A stretch of DNA of 64,000 bases, taken from positions 92,626,031 to 92,690,030 of the forward strand of contig OY804584.1 of assembly GCA_963680875.1 (NCBI GenBank). Direction: 5' to 3'. Positions 36,090-46,934 of this stretch are shown piece after piece. Origin of the DNA: Bathymodiolus brooksi (taxonomy: Eukaryota > Mollusca > Bivalvia > Mytilida > Modiolidae). How positions within the stretch are numbered: position 1 is the stretch's first letter; every line of letters begins with the position of its first letter. The position numbers and the translations under genes were made by a program. The notes beneath the pieces are model-generated. The model was not told where the DNA came from. It ran no database searches and worked only from the letters and a program-made list of their open reading frames with translations.

Positions 36090-38165
36090 CCCATGAATAA
36101 TATGTCAAGGACGGCAAAGTTCTTGCCCACTTTGGGCTTAATATATAGGTATTGCCCGGGTCTTTAACTGACTGAAGTGCCTAGGTGGGATAATGCACCT
36201 CAAGCCCACAGCAGGGTGTCAAATATCAATTTTGATATTTGAAAAAAAATTGTGGAGAGGGGTCTCTAGAAATATCCCATAAAAAATATGTCAAGGACGG
36301 CTAAGTTCTTGCCCACTTTTCGCTAAGTCAAAGGTATTGCCTGGGTCTTTAACTGACATAAGTGACTAGGTGGGATAATGTACCTCAGGCCCACAGAAGG
36401 GTGTCAAATACAAACTTTGATATTTGAAAACAATTTGTGGAGAGGAGTCTCTATAAATATCCCATCAAAAATATGTCAAGGACGGCAAAGTTCTTGCCCA
36501 CTTTTGACTAAGTTAAAGATATTGACCGGGTCTTTAACTGACATAAGTGACTAGGTGGGACAATGTACCTCAGGCCCACAGAAGGGTGTCAAATACAAAC
36601 TTTGATATTTGAAAAAAAATTGTGGAGGGGGGTCTCTATAAATATCCCATAAAAAATATGTCAAGGACGGCAAAGTTCCTGCCCACTTTTGGCTAAGTTA
36701 AAGGTATTGCCCGGGTCTTTAACTGACATAAGTGCCTAGGTGGGATAATGCACCTCAGGCCCACAGCAGGGTGTCAAATATCAATTTTGATATTTGAAGA
36801 AATATTGTGGAGAGGGGTCTCTATAAATATCCCATAAAAATATGAAGGGCGGCAAAGTTCTTGCCCACTTTTAGCTAGGTTAAAGATATTGCCCGGGTCT
36901 TTAACTGACTTAAGTGCCTAGGTGGGATACTGCACCTCAAGCCCACAGCAGGGTGTCAAATATCAATTTTGATATTTGAAAAAATATTGTGGAGGGGGGT
37001 CTCTATAAATATCCCATAAAAATATATCAAGGACGGCAAAGGTCTTGCCTACTTTTAGCTAAGCTAAAGGTATTGGCCGGGTCTTTAACTGACTTAAGTT
37101 TCTAGGTGGGATAATGCACCTCAAGCCCACAGGAGGGTGTCAAATATCAACTTTGATATTTGAAAACAAATTGTGGAGGGGGGTCTCTATAAATATCCCA
37201 TAAAAATATGTCAAGGACGGCAAAGTTATTGCCCACTTTTGGCTAGGTTAAAGGTATTGCCCGGGTCTTTAACTGACTTAAGTGCCTAGGTGGGATAATG
37301 CACTTCAAGCCCACAGCTGGGAATCAAATACCAATTTTGATATTTGAAATAAAATTGTGGAGGGGGATCTCTATTAATATCCCATGAAAAATATATCAAG
37401 GAAGGCAAAGTTCTTCCCCACTTTGGGCTTAGGTTAAAGGTATTGCCCGGGTCTTTAACTGACTTAAGTGCCTAGGTGGGATAATGCCCCTCAAGCCCAC
37501 AGCAGGGTGTCAAATATCAATTTTGTTATTTGAAAACAAATTGTGGATGGGGGGACTCTATAAATATCCAATAAAAAATATATCAAGGAAGGCAAAGTTC
37601 TTGCCCACTTTGGGCTTAAGTTAAAGGTATTGCCCGATTCGTTAACTGACTTAAGTGCCTAGGTGGGATAATGCACCTCAAGCCCACAGCAGGGTGTTAA
37701 ATTACAGCCTTGATATTTGGATTTGGGGGTCCCTATGCATATCCCATGAAAAAGTACCGAAGGACGGCAAAGTTCTTTTCCACTTAGGGTTTAAGTCAAA
37801 GGTATTGCTCGGGTCTTTAACTGACTTAAATGCCTAGGTGGGATAATGCACATCAAGGCCACAGCAGTGTGTCAAATACCAACCTTGATATTTGGATTGG
37901 GGGGGGGGGACCCTTTACATATTCCATGAAAAATTACCGAAGGACGGCAAAGTTCTTTGCCACTCGGGGTTTATGTTGAAGGTATAGCCCGGGCCTTTAA
38001 CTGACTTAAATGCCTAGGTGGGATAATGGGATAATGCACCTCAAGCCCACAGCAGGGTGTCAAATATCAACTTTGATATTTGGATTTTGAGGGGGGACCC
38101 TACTGCCACTTGGGGTTTAAATCAAAAGTATTGCCTGGGCCTTTACCTGACTTAAGTGCATTGGT
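36090..38165 (-). repeat. Reverse-oriented satellite array, right of element copy 1
   Basis: About 11 monomers of the same 184-bp satellite, now reading right to left (GGACGGCAAAGTTCTTGCCC, then CTTAAGTGCCTAGGTGGGAT). The innermost unit and the last three (from about 37690) share a variant, GATATTTGGATTTGGGGG, that lacks the AAAACAAATTGTGG part of ordinary monomers. The last unit breaks off at TTAAGTGCATTGGTGAATT. Outer units are more diverged, as expected at array edges. Confidence 0.95.
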
Positions 38166-39192
38166 GAATTAAATTAGTTGTTTGACACCTTTAAATACAC
38201 AATTTAAAAATAAATAGATAAAACAAAATAATATTATTTATTAAATAAATGTTATACGCACATGCAGGGTTTATATTTTGTTTATTTTGATAATATGTAT
38301 TGCTATATTTTTTTGATGATCTATATTTACATTTTTTTGTAGATTGATGAGACGTCTTCATGTGAACGGGGAATCTTAGGACTTTATTTTGTTTGACAAA
38401 GCGCTGGCAAATCCAAATTATATATCGGTTTACATGAAAGTATATTATTTGTTTACGCTGTGTTTGTTTAAAGTTGACCGACTGTTTTCTAAGCTCGCTA
38501 TCCCTAAATATATGTTTGTCTTTGTTATTAAGCTCAGTAAAGAGAAGACATATTATATGTACGGGTGAACATGGGAAATAGAACATAAAATGTATTGTCT
38601 TTTACTCACATGAGTGTCTGTGTGAGATTCTGCGCCTTATTTCCACTGTAGTTTGTCAAATGTCTACTTTGTATTGTGGAGGAGGGAGGGGGTCCAGAAA
38701 TATTTCCTGTATGCCCGGATGTCGATTCAATGTGTTGAATGTGCAATTACAGAAATATATCTATTATTGGTCGCTAGAAATCTTTAAAGGTACATTTTGC
38801 TCTTATTTTTTTTTTGGTTTAGAGACATATCGCCTTATTGGTCTCTAGAAATTGGTCGCTAGCTTGAGCCTGGTCACAGAAAACTATCATTTCCCCCACA
38901 GCGATATATTTTTTCACAGGAAACAATAATCAGATTTTTATTTTTTGGACATAAAAAAAAATCAGTAATTTCCCTTCAAATTTTTATCATAAATTTCTCG
39001 TTGAGAACTGTAGGGCCGGATTAATGATATGTTTGCATCTTTCGTTGTGTAAATTTATTTTGTTTCTTTAAAATTTCACCACATAATTAATATATTTTTT
39101 TCTTCAGAAAAAACCATCCTAAAAGTTAAATGGTCGTTACCTTAATGACATGAATGTGTGTCTCGACCGCGTCCATGCAGCTTCGTATAATG
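38166..39192. other. AT-rich unique flank, first copy
   Basis: Non-repetitive AT-rich sequence. The first part (38166-38734) is repeated almost exactly at 63432-64000, where the window ends. A 131-codon open frame on the minus strand (38191-38586) is Lys/Tyr/Ile-rich, low in complexity and shows no family features, so I do not call it a gene. I see nothing else up to the SINE. Confidence 0.6.
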
Positions 39193-39556
39193 CGAACCGC
39201 ATCGGTGGCGTAATTGTTAGAGTGCTCGCCTTGAGTGCGATAGATCGTGGGTTCGACCCCCGATCGGGTCATACCAAAGACTATACAAATTGATATTTGT
39301 TGTTTCTCTGGTAAACACGCAGCATTAAGGAGAAAGAGCAAAGACTGGTCGACTCGGAATCAGGATAATGTGTCCGAGTGGGGCGGCATGTCTATCCGCG
39401 GACTGTTTGTTTAGTGAGCTAGCACTATAAAAATCCAACTCAGCGTGTTGTTCTAGAACAAAGCGGACATCATCATCATCTCATTGAAAATGAACTTGTT
39501 CTTGCCATGATATAGCTGAAAAATTGCTGAATTGGCGCTAAACAGCAACAATCACT
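39193..39556 (+). mobile_element. tRNA-derived SINE
   Basis: The head is tRNA-like: A-box-like TGGCGTAATTGTTAGAG at 39206 and a perfect B box GGTTCGACCCC at 39250-39260, followed by an acceptor-like CGGGTCATACC. The body (ACCAAAGACTATACAAATTG onwards, and AGCACTATAAAAATCC) and the tail (ATATAGCTGAAAAATTGCTG, then GGCGCTAAACAGCAACAATC) match my memory of SINEs common in bivalves. The anticodon stem has a mismatch, so this is not a functional tRNA gene. The family name is not determined. Confidence 0.72.
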
Positions 39557-40339
39557 CCTATAATACGTGTCCGGATTTCAAGAACATTATGCAAGAAAGT
39601 TCAACAGTTTAATTATTGCTTCTGATTCGCGGATTTGTCCCGATAAGATTGATTCATTAAAAAGTAAACCTTCAAAGAGATAAGTTGCATTTTAAATATT
39701 GGTGCTTTAACAATTCATATGATTTTCTTCTATCATCATATGTAGCACTATCATGTAATTTAATCAACACCGCCCAAATATATTTTGTATTTAGTGTAGA
39801 GGTTGTTAAATAGCTTGTATTACCGTTAAAATGAAAGAGTACACTTCTTGTTTCGTGACAGTCAGTTTTATTCGGCCCGTGGTGGAGGAAACCGGAGTTC
39901 CCTGAAGAAAACCACCGACCTGCCGCAAGTCACTGACAAACTTTATCACATAGAAATCACATTAGTATTATTACCAATTAATAATAGTCAAGCGACTGTT
40001 GATGAAAATTAAAATCTACACATGACTGTTGATGAAAATAAAATGGGATAATATGAAACATTATCTATAATACGACCCAGGTATTCACGTTTGAAAATTT
40101 TTTTATCAAAAACTTCAGAATGTTGCATGCCTTTATTTGAATGGCTTAAGATAAAGCTGAAATCGTAAAATTTATAATTTTGCTTTTTTCAAATATTCGC
40201 AAAATTCCACGCGAACAGTTTGACTAAAAATCGCAAAATTAACACCCCTTCGAAAATAACCACTTAAATAGTAGATTAATAAATGTAGATATTTATGTTT
40301 GAGACAGAATATGTTTTTAACATCATGTTGGAGATCAGT
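39557..40339. other. AT-rich spacer between inverted SINE tails
   Basis: No gene, RNA or clear repeat family. A short direct repeat, GACTGTTGATGAAAAT, occurs twice around 39985-40040. The spacer is bounded on the left by the SINE and on the right by an inverted SINE-tail fragment. Confidence 0.5.
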
Positions 40340-40412
40340 GAGTAATTGTTGTTTACGGCAATTTTTCAGCTATATCACGACGAGAACAAGTTAATTTTCA
40401 ATATAATTCTTT
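40340..40412 (-). repeat. Inverted fragment of the SINE 3' tail
   Basis: The stretch from GTAATTGTTGTTTACGGCAA through TTTTTCAGCTATATCACGA and GAACAAGTTAATTTTCA is the reverse complement, with some changes, of the tail of the SINE at about 39484-39556. It is a partial second copy in the opposite orientation. Confidence 0.65.
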
Positions 40413-41282
40413 TTTAATAAGAATGTATTCAATTTTATTTTATATTCGCATTCACAGTTAGTAAGAGGTGTCCGTGACCCAGATATGATTGCAACGTTGT
40501 CCTTGTCTTATTTCAACGTAATGACGTGATCACTTTAGTAATTTAGTAAGATGGTTACAACTTATGATGCATTTGTTGTTAACTTGAGGATTATTTTTAT
40601 ATAAATAAAAAATAATTATTGTTGAATAATTAGATAGATATTGTGTTTGAAATAATAGTTTACATAGGTTACAAACGTCTAAGCGATAATAAAACGCTCC
40701 GCTAACCACCGTTGGTACTCGAGCGACACCTGTTGAGTAAATTTGGGTGAATGTTCTCCGTTGTATAATATTCTATTATGCTCAAACACGGGCACTAAGC
40801 ACTATATCAATAAAAAAAAAATACGGTCACGAGTCAATGGTAAAAATAATTGTCAGTGTGTAATATAACAAGAGGTTCACCCGAGCCTGTATCGCTCACC
40901 TGATTATTCATAATTATTATGCAGTTTATGTTCAATGTTTAATGAAGTCTAGATTTTAAGAAAACAAATATTATGTTCATTGTTACATATACACTTCGAC
41001 AAAACTTAAGAGCCATCCGGTATTTATTCTTCTTTTTCCAAGGGTAAAAGAATTTGAATCCGAAATCTTTTGTCGGTAATATTTCATTATGTATTATATC
41101 ACGGGCTACAATTTGAGCTGATTATGAAATCAAATTGTTGGTTATTACAAGTAGAAAAAAAGAGAGATTTTAAAAGTTTTATTTGGTTATTGTTTTTCAA
41201 CAATTTAAGAAAACGGAAGAGTCATATTTTTTTCCAGAACTTTTGAATGAGTGTATGGAGAACCCTTATCGCGCACTTTTAC
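40413..41282. other. AT-rich intergenic DNA with a possible dispersed-repeat fragment
   Basis: No coding region. The stretch ACAAGAGGTTCACCCGAGCC at 40869 followed by TGTATCGCTCACCTGATTA resembles the start of a dispersed repeat I recall from bivalve genomes; confidence in that is low. CTTCGACAAAACTTAAGAGCC at about 40996 looks like a Tc1-type terminal sequence, but I found no matching inverted copy. Confidence 0.3.
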
Positions 41283-41700
41283 TCAGTAGTGAGTAAAACC
41301 ACCACGCTAACACCAAAGCTCTCGCAAATGTCTGTTCATTCAACGAACTAGGCGACTAAGCCTCTCTTGTGGGAATCGTCGCCATTCTTCCAGAATTGCG
41401 TTTGTTAATTCAGCAATATTTTGACATTATGGATAAAGTTGGTTCACATTACGGTCAATAAAGTCCCATACATGCTCGATTGGGTTCATATTAGGGACAT
41501 GGCAGGCAACTGAGTTGTGTCAATCGCCTCTTGATGCCAAAATTCAATGAATCTCGAATACGAGCTGATGTAGCAAAACGATTTCTCCTTGTACACCGGG
41601 CTCGCCTATCCTCTCTAGGTGTAGATTTGCAGGCATACCAGTTAGTGGACGTTCCATTCCAGTCGCTTGCAAACGTTGCATAAGACGACAATTATAGGAT
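41283..41700 (-). pseudogene. Tc1/mariner-like transposase relic
   Basis: Remnant of a cut-and-paste transposase gene. Near 41630-41550 one frame shows STPREDRRARCTRRNRF, which resembles the paired-type HTH region of Tc1-like proteins. From 41490 another frame shows NMNPIEHVWDFIDRNVNQL, the conserved C-terminal part of the catalytic domain, then ILEEWRRFPQERL and a closing RGGFTHY before TGA at 41283-41285. Most of the catalytic core between these parts is missing, and at least three in-frame stops follow the NPIEHVW motif. It is an internally deleted, inactive copy. Clear terminal repeats were not found. Confidence 0.72.
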
Positions 41701-42224
41701 GGTGTACCCTCATTAACCCTACAACTCTTCTATTGCTAAAACATGCATGTGACATGTCAACAGCTTGCCACCTCTCTACTTGAACTCAATTTTCGCGTAA
41801 CCATAATTTAGCGATGAAAACACTCTATGCGAAAAACTCTACAATTAGGTATGACACCAATTCACACTGTACAACCGACTTGAATCATTTTTAGTCAAAT
41901 GCTACTAGTATATGATACGATCTAAATTGTATGTTTACAATCATGGCCGAACCACACCATGGTAAGGGTTGCCTCTATTTTTTTTTTATAACTGTTAGAT
42001 GGTGAATGGAATGGAATGTGATATAACAGCATGCATGTTTATCTTTATCTGGAAGTAATATATCACTCCTTTTCTCCTATTTTCTGAGCACCCTCGAATC
42101 AGTTTTCGGCTACCACACCCCAAAAAGGCATTTTTCGTTCTTTCGGGGCCGATATCATGGTTGCACATAATACAAGGTTTACAATGACCATAGGTGATAT
42201 AATATACAAACTAAATTGATATCT
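41701..42224. other. Intergenic DNA, nothing recognised
   Basis: AT-rich, without open frames of note, tandem structure or identifiable repeat. Confidence 0.5.
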
Positions 42225-42500
42225 AGGACTATTTGAAAAATGCTACTTCTTGCTTGAATGACGTATAGATATAATGACTCAAGCAAAGCCGAGTACCATT
42301 AGTGGAGCAAGGGACGGAACTGCTTACCCTTCCGAAGCAACCGAGTTCACCTCCGGTTTCTAGTGGGATTCGCGTTGCTAAATCTTTAGTATTCTGTGTA
42401 ATGTTTTGTAGATCATTGTGTGTCCTTTTCCTTTTGGTCATTGTATTTTCTCTCCGACTTTCGGTTTATGACTACCACTTTGGTATCTTCAAACTTTTCA
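42225..42500. repeat. Dispersed repeat resembling one common in mussel genomes
   Basis: CCTTCCGAAGCAACCGAGTT, followed by TCTAGTGGGATTCGCGTTGC and, further on, CACTTTGGTATCTTCAAAC, matches in order and spacing a high-copy repeat I recall from mytilid genomes. No transposase or RNA-gene part is visible. The open frames on both strands here are by-products. The identity is from memory and needs a database check. Confidence 0.45.
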
Positions 42501-42662
42501 AAGGGACTAACTATTTACCTATTATCATGGCTATTTTATCATACGAGCATGGAAAAAACCGCGCGAAATAAAAATCAGATTATTATTATTTTAGACATGA
42601 GAAAGCTATTTTTCAAGTTTACCAAGATTTCTTATTACATTGTCGTTGTCTTTCCTTAATAC

Positions 42663-43198
42663 GATGTAATATTTAGTTTAATGATGTAAAAATTACTTCA
42701 GATATAAACAGTGACTAAAACAAATGTAATACGATATGATACGTAGTTGAAAAGTTGGTTCAGATACAGTGACTAAAACATAAATGTAACACGATGTGAT
42801 ACGTGGTTGAAAACTTGCTACATATACAATAATTAAAACAAATGTAACACAATGTGATACGTGGTTGAAATGTTGCTACATATACAATGGCTAACACATA
42901 TGTAATACGATGTGATACATGGTTGAAAACTTGCTTCAGATACAATGTCTAAAAATTGTAATATAATGTTATTAAATACGTGGTTGAAAACTTGCTTCAG
43001 ATACAATGTCTAAAAAATGTAATATAATGTTATTAAATACGTAGTTGAAAACTTGCTTCAGATACAATGTCTAAAAAATGTAATATAATGTTATTACATA
43101 CGTACTTGAAAACTTGCTTCAGATATAATGTCTAAAAAATGTAATATAATGTTATACGTGCTTGAAAACTTGTTTCAGATACAACGACTCACGAAAAT
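42663..43198 (+). repeat. Minisatellite, 56-61-bp unit, about 9 copies
   Basis: Units begin with GTAATACGATGTGATACGTG or GTAATATAATGTTATTAAAT and continue GGTTGAAAACTTGCTTCAGA and TACAATGTCTAAAA. Starts are at about 42726, 42786, 42844, 42902, 42958, 43019, 43080 and 43141, with a degenerate first unit from 42663. Later units carry a short insertion (TTATTAA) absent from earlier ones, so the array grew in at least two steps. It is unrelated to the 184-bp satellite. Confidence 0.88.
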
Positions 43199-43437
43199 AC
43201 AATACAAAACCACCATATAAAGATTATTTCCCTACGACCAACAGAAATCCAGACAAATAACTTCCAGCGGCTGCAATAATACAAAACGCAAAAGAGAAAT
43301 TTAGGTTTTTTGCTAAGACACCAAGTTGTGCTCCATATACGATAGTTCCAATGAGTGCACATGTCCCTGAAAATATAAAAATAAAATATATTATATACAT
43401 TGACGTGAAATAAGCATTGTATTACATTTTTATAATT
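43199..43437. other. AT-rich spacer, nothing recognised
   Basis: No gene or repeat seen. A 118-codon minus-strand frame running through here (43189-43545) is Tyr/Phe/Ile-rich, overlaps repeat sequence and shows no family features. Confidence 0.4.
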
Positions 43438-43490
43438 ATAATATGGCTGAAATACTGCTGACTTGACGCTAAGCAACACTAAATCAATTA
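43438..43490 (+). repeat. SINE-tail fragment
   Basis: ATATGGCTGAAATACTGCTG followed by CTTGACGCTAAGCAACACTA is a variant of the tail of the SINE at 39510-39556. Only the tail is present. Confidence 0.55.
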
Positions 43491-43696
43491 GTCCATTGGA
43501 AAGAAAATGAATATACAGGTAGTAGTAGACCAGATGAATTAACATACAGAATTGACTACATTAATTATATATTTCTATATCAAGTAGATATACAAAAAAA
43601 TGTACTTAGCTAAAACAAAATAAAACATTCCAGTCAAAGATTATTAAAGAAACATTTTAGCAAACGTGTAATTAAAATAAAACAGACATATAGAAT

Positions 43697-43852
43697 TTAA
43701 CACCGGGAAGTACAAGATAGGAAAGTCTACGACACCCGAATGTAAGATTTCATCCTTTCTTGGACGAAGCTTGCAGAGTCGGAGAACGATTGAAATCTTA
43801 CCCAAGGGTGTCGGAGATTTCCCTATCTTGTACTGTTTATAGTGTTTGATTT
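43697..43852. mobile_element. Palindromic MITE-like hairpin element
   Basis: Two arms of about 55 bp face each other. The left arm (43700-43754) contains AAGTACAAGATAGGAAAGTC and ACACCCGAATGTAAGATTTCA; the right arm (43790-43848) contains TGAAATCTTACCCAAGGGTGT and GATTTCCCTATCTTGTACT. The loop is about 35 bp. The length, the near-perfect foldback and the absence of coding capacity fit a small non-autonomous DNA transposon. Outer ends read TAACAC and GTGTTT, with no certain target duplication. Confidence 0.65.
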
Positions 43853-44142
43853 TATTTCTGACTAAACACCTTTGTTTTGTTTACATTCCATCGAGCGTTT
43901 CCCAGCAAGCTGAAGTAAATTTAGGGGATAACTGCATTGTATTTTTAGCTTTGTGGATGTAAATCGTCAGTTTTACGGTAGCAAATTGAATTTACCTAGC
44001 AACGCGTAAAACCATTATAGTGCAATACTGAACATACACATGTATTCTTGAATATCCCTCTGTCTGAAAATCACACAAATTAAAATTCCGCGAAATGTTG
44101 TTGACAACTTTGGCACATAAACAACATGAGGTCATACAACAA
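43853..44142. other. Intergenic DNA between MITE and LINE 3' end
   Basis: AT-rich sequence without recognised features. Confidence 0.4.
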
Positions 44143-46934
44143 CAAAAAACAAACAAATGCTTTATTGTCAATCAAGACGCCCACAATGAGCAGTATAATC
44201 AATAACAAATCACAGTATACAATTGATTCACATAATAATTTTTTCATTGGATAGGACAATACAAACAAAATCACATTTAGTAAGAAATATAGTTATAATG
44301 GTTGTATTTTAGTTCTACCAAGCACAGAGACCCATTCAATCCACAATTTAATTAAGGCAGAGTTCTAGTAGTACAATAAAAATTAGTAGCAGCATGTTGC
44401 ATCCAAAAAAAAAAGTTATTTAATAATTTACTAAGTATTATTATCCGTAATTAGTGGGTGTTACTGCTTAAAATAACATTTCTCTTATTATATAATTTTG
44501 TTAATAAAGCGTATAACTGATTATAAATGTAGTGATCATCTGCTGAAAGAAGCCAGACGAATTTACTTTTATTGTCCAAAAATTTAAGGTTAGTGAAGCG
44601 AGATTCAATTTGATCCAGAATCTCCCTCCTAGTGTTGGCTAGTGAGGGACACTCTAAAAGAAAGTGGATCTCATTTTCCACAATCTACATATTCTTTGTT
44701 CAGCTGGAGTATTCATATATCTTCCTTTTTCAATCTCAAGTTTATGTGAGCTAATGCGAAATTTAGTTAAAATGTTTCTCTGGTTATATGTTCCCCAATT
44801 CAGATACGGTTCAAAAACAATCTGATCTTTAAATAATCTATATGTTCTAAGTTTATTACCACATGAATTATGTCTCTTATCATTAAATATCTCACTCTTC
44901 CAGGTATTTTTGTATTTCATACAAAGACACTGGAATATATATTTTTTTAGTGTGGATTTAAGGTTAAATATTTTACATTTATCCATACCAAAATAGTCTA
45001 TAACTTCAGTAATATTTCTATACCAGGATCTTTTATTTTCTAGATGTAATTTTCTTGATGCTTCAAAAGCTTCGGCAACAAGACCAGTACAAATAGGATT
45101 AGAAAGATGAATAAAATATTTTATCATATTTAAAATGACTTCTAAAAATAACGGATATCTGCCCAGTTCACCAGCTATTGCTATATTGGTTGAACGACGA
45201 CTGACCTCTAATACATATTTGTACAGAATTTAACATGAAGTCTTTCAGCAATTAAATCACTACACAGTTTATTAAAATAGGAGTCTCTTAACTTATTTAA
45301 TTTCTCAGCTGAAAATATACCCCAGATTTCACTTCCATATAAGAGGACTGGTTTGATTGTATGATCAAACACGTGTAAAAGAGTTTTTATTTTTGGTGTA
45401 TGGTGCTTAAAGCACTTACGAAATTTAAAGTAAGCCTTAAGACCTTTTTGATAAAGCTCTTTTTTCGCCTTAGTAAAACTACCTGAGTTACTAAACACAA
45501 CTCCAAGGTATGAATATTTTCTTACGTTTTCGACAATATTTTTATTATAAGTGAATTTAATCGAATCAAGTCTACCTGTGTTATTAAATATCATGGATTT
45601 TGTTTTCTTGATATTTACTTGAAGTCCTCATACTTCACAATAGTTATGCAGTTTATCTAAACAATTGTGAAGCCTCTCTGAGGTTTCAGAGAGTAAAATA
45701 ACATCGTCTGCATACATAGGAAAACTTAATTTTGAAACATCTAAGGTAACTGGCTGACAACTATTGTCAAATACGTCTGGAAGATCATTTATGAATAACT
45801 TAAAAAGATTCGGGCTCAAGTTATCACCCTGACGAACACCTATATGAGAGTAAAAAGATTCACTTACATGTTGTGAGTCAACTTTTACACATAAATCAAT
45901 ATTTTGGTACATATTTTTAATCACATTAAAAAAAAGATCACTTATGCCACTAGTGCGTAGTTTATAAAAGAAAAAAAAGCTCCTGGTGATGAACTGTATC
46001 AAAGGCACGTCTGAAATCAACAAAACATGAAAACAGACGTTTTGAACCTTGCTGGCAATATTTATCAATTAAAGTTTTAAGTACAAAAATATGATCATTT
46101 TAGTAAATAGTTTACAAATATTACTCCCAATGGTCAATCCTCTATAGTTGGCAGGGTCATCTTTTATACCATTTTTAAATATGGGAACTATTATTCCCTT
46201 TGCCCATATTTTTTGGGAAACTACCATTACTTAGAATAGCATTAAATAATTTATGAAGTATCTCAATAATAAAAGTTTGACCACTTTTTAACATTTCACT
46301 TAGGATTGAATCAAAGCTGCTAGATTTATTATTTTCAAGAGATCCTATAGCATCTGAACTGTCATTTACTGTGATAATGTTATCAAGTTCTGTATATACT
46401 TTGTTTTGTTCTAATTATATCAATTTATTAAAAATGTCTAAGGAATGTCTTATTGTTTTTTTGTTTATATCTTTAAAATAATCAAACCATTGATCAGAGG
46501 AAATTTCAAAATTATCAGGCTTATCAGCATGGTTTAAATTACCCAATATTTCCCAATATTTTTTGGGATCATTTTCTAATAATGTTTCTAATTGCTCAAT
46601 GATTGAGCTGTAATAGTGTCTTATTTTCTTTTTACGTACTTTACGAAAGTATTTAAGCGCTCTGAGAAATTATCCTCTCATCACAGGATCTCTACTAAAT
46701 TTATGAAATAACTGCTGTTTCTGCTCAAGATTTCTTTTTAATGAAATAAGAGATGCATCATGCCAATCTGGCTTTTTCCTTATACTGGTATTATTTCTGC
46801 TTTTTATTAACTTTTGAAGACTTCTTCAACATAGGTACATCTGCTGCTTCACAATGAACAGAATTCAAATCTTCAACTAATCTATCTGTATTTTCTTGAT
46901 AATTAGTGCTATTAATAATCTGATTTTTTTCCTG
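44143..46934 (-). mobile_element. 5'-truncated, degenerate LINE (non-LTR retrotransposon)
   Basis: Minus-strand remnant of reverse transcriptase. In order: a KKPDWHDASLISLKRN segment near 46760, an alpha-helical linker with HYYSSIIEQLETLLENDPKK, SSSFDSILSEMLK, VDFRRAFDTVHH near 46010, GVRQGDNLSPNLF near 45815, the catalytic box MYADDVILL at 45691-45717, YSYLGVVFSNSG near 45500, LYGSEIWG near 45340, and a C-terminal knuckle ENEIHFLLECPSL at about 44680. Several stops and frame changes separate these pieces, so it is dead. The apurinic endonuclease domain is absent. The 3' part carries AATAAA (plus-strand TTTATT at 44161-44166) followed by a TTTGTTTG-type tail at 44143-44160. The clade was not determined. 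The 5' end meets satellite at about 46934. Confidence 0.82.

Noticed and set aside
38191..38586. 131-codon minus-strand open frame, repeated at 63455-63850
   Set aside because: Low-complexity Lys/Tyr/Ile-rich product in AT-rich DNA. Its conservation is explained by the recent duplication of the whole flank.
39193..39270. Functional tRNA gene
   Set aside because: The A box is imperfect, the anticodon and T stems have mismatches, and the sequence continues into a SINE body.
43189..43545. 118-codon minus-strand open frame
   Set aside because: It overlaps the minisatellite end and a SINE tail, has biased AT-driven composition and no motif.
44080..44274. 64-codon hydrophobic open frame on the minus strand
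   Set aside because: It lies across the LINE 3' untranslated part, including its AATAAA and tail, and is not a gene.
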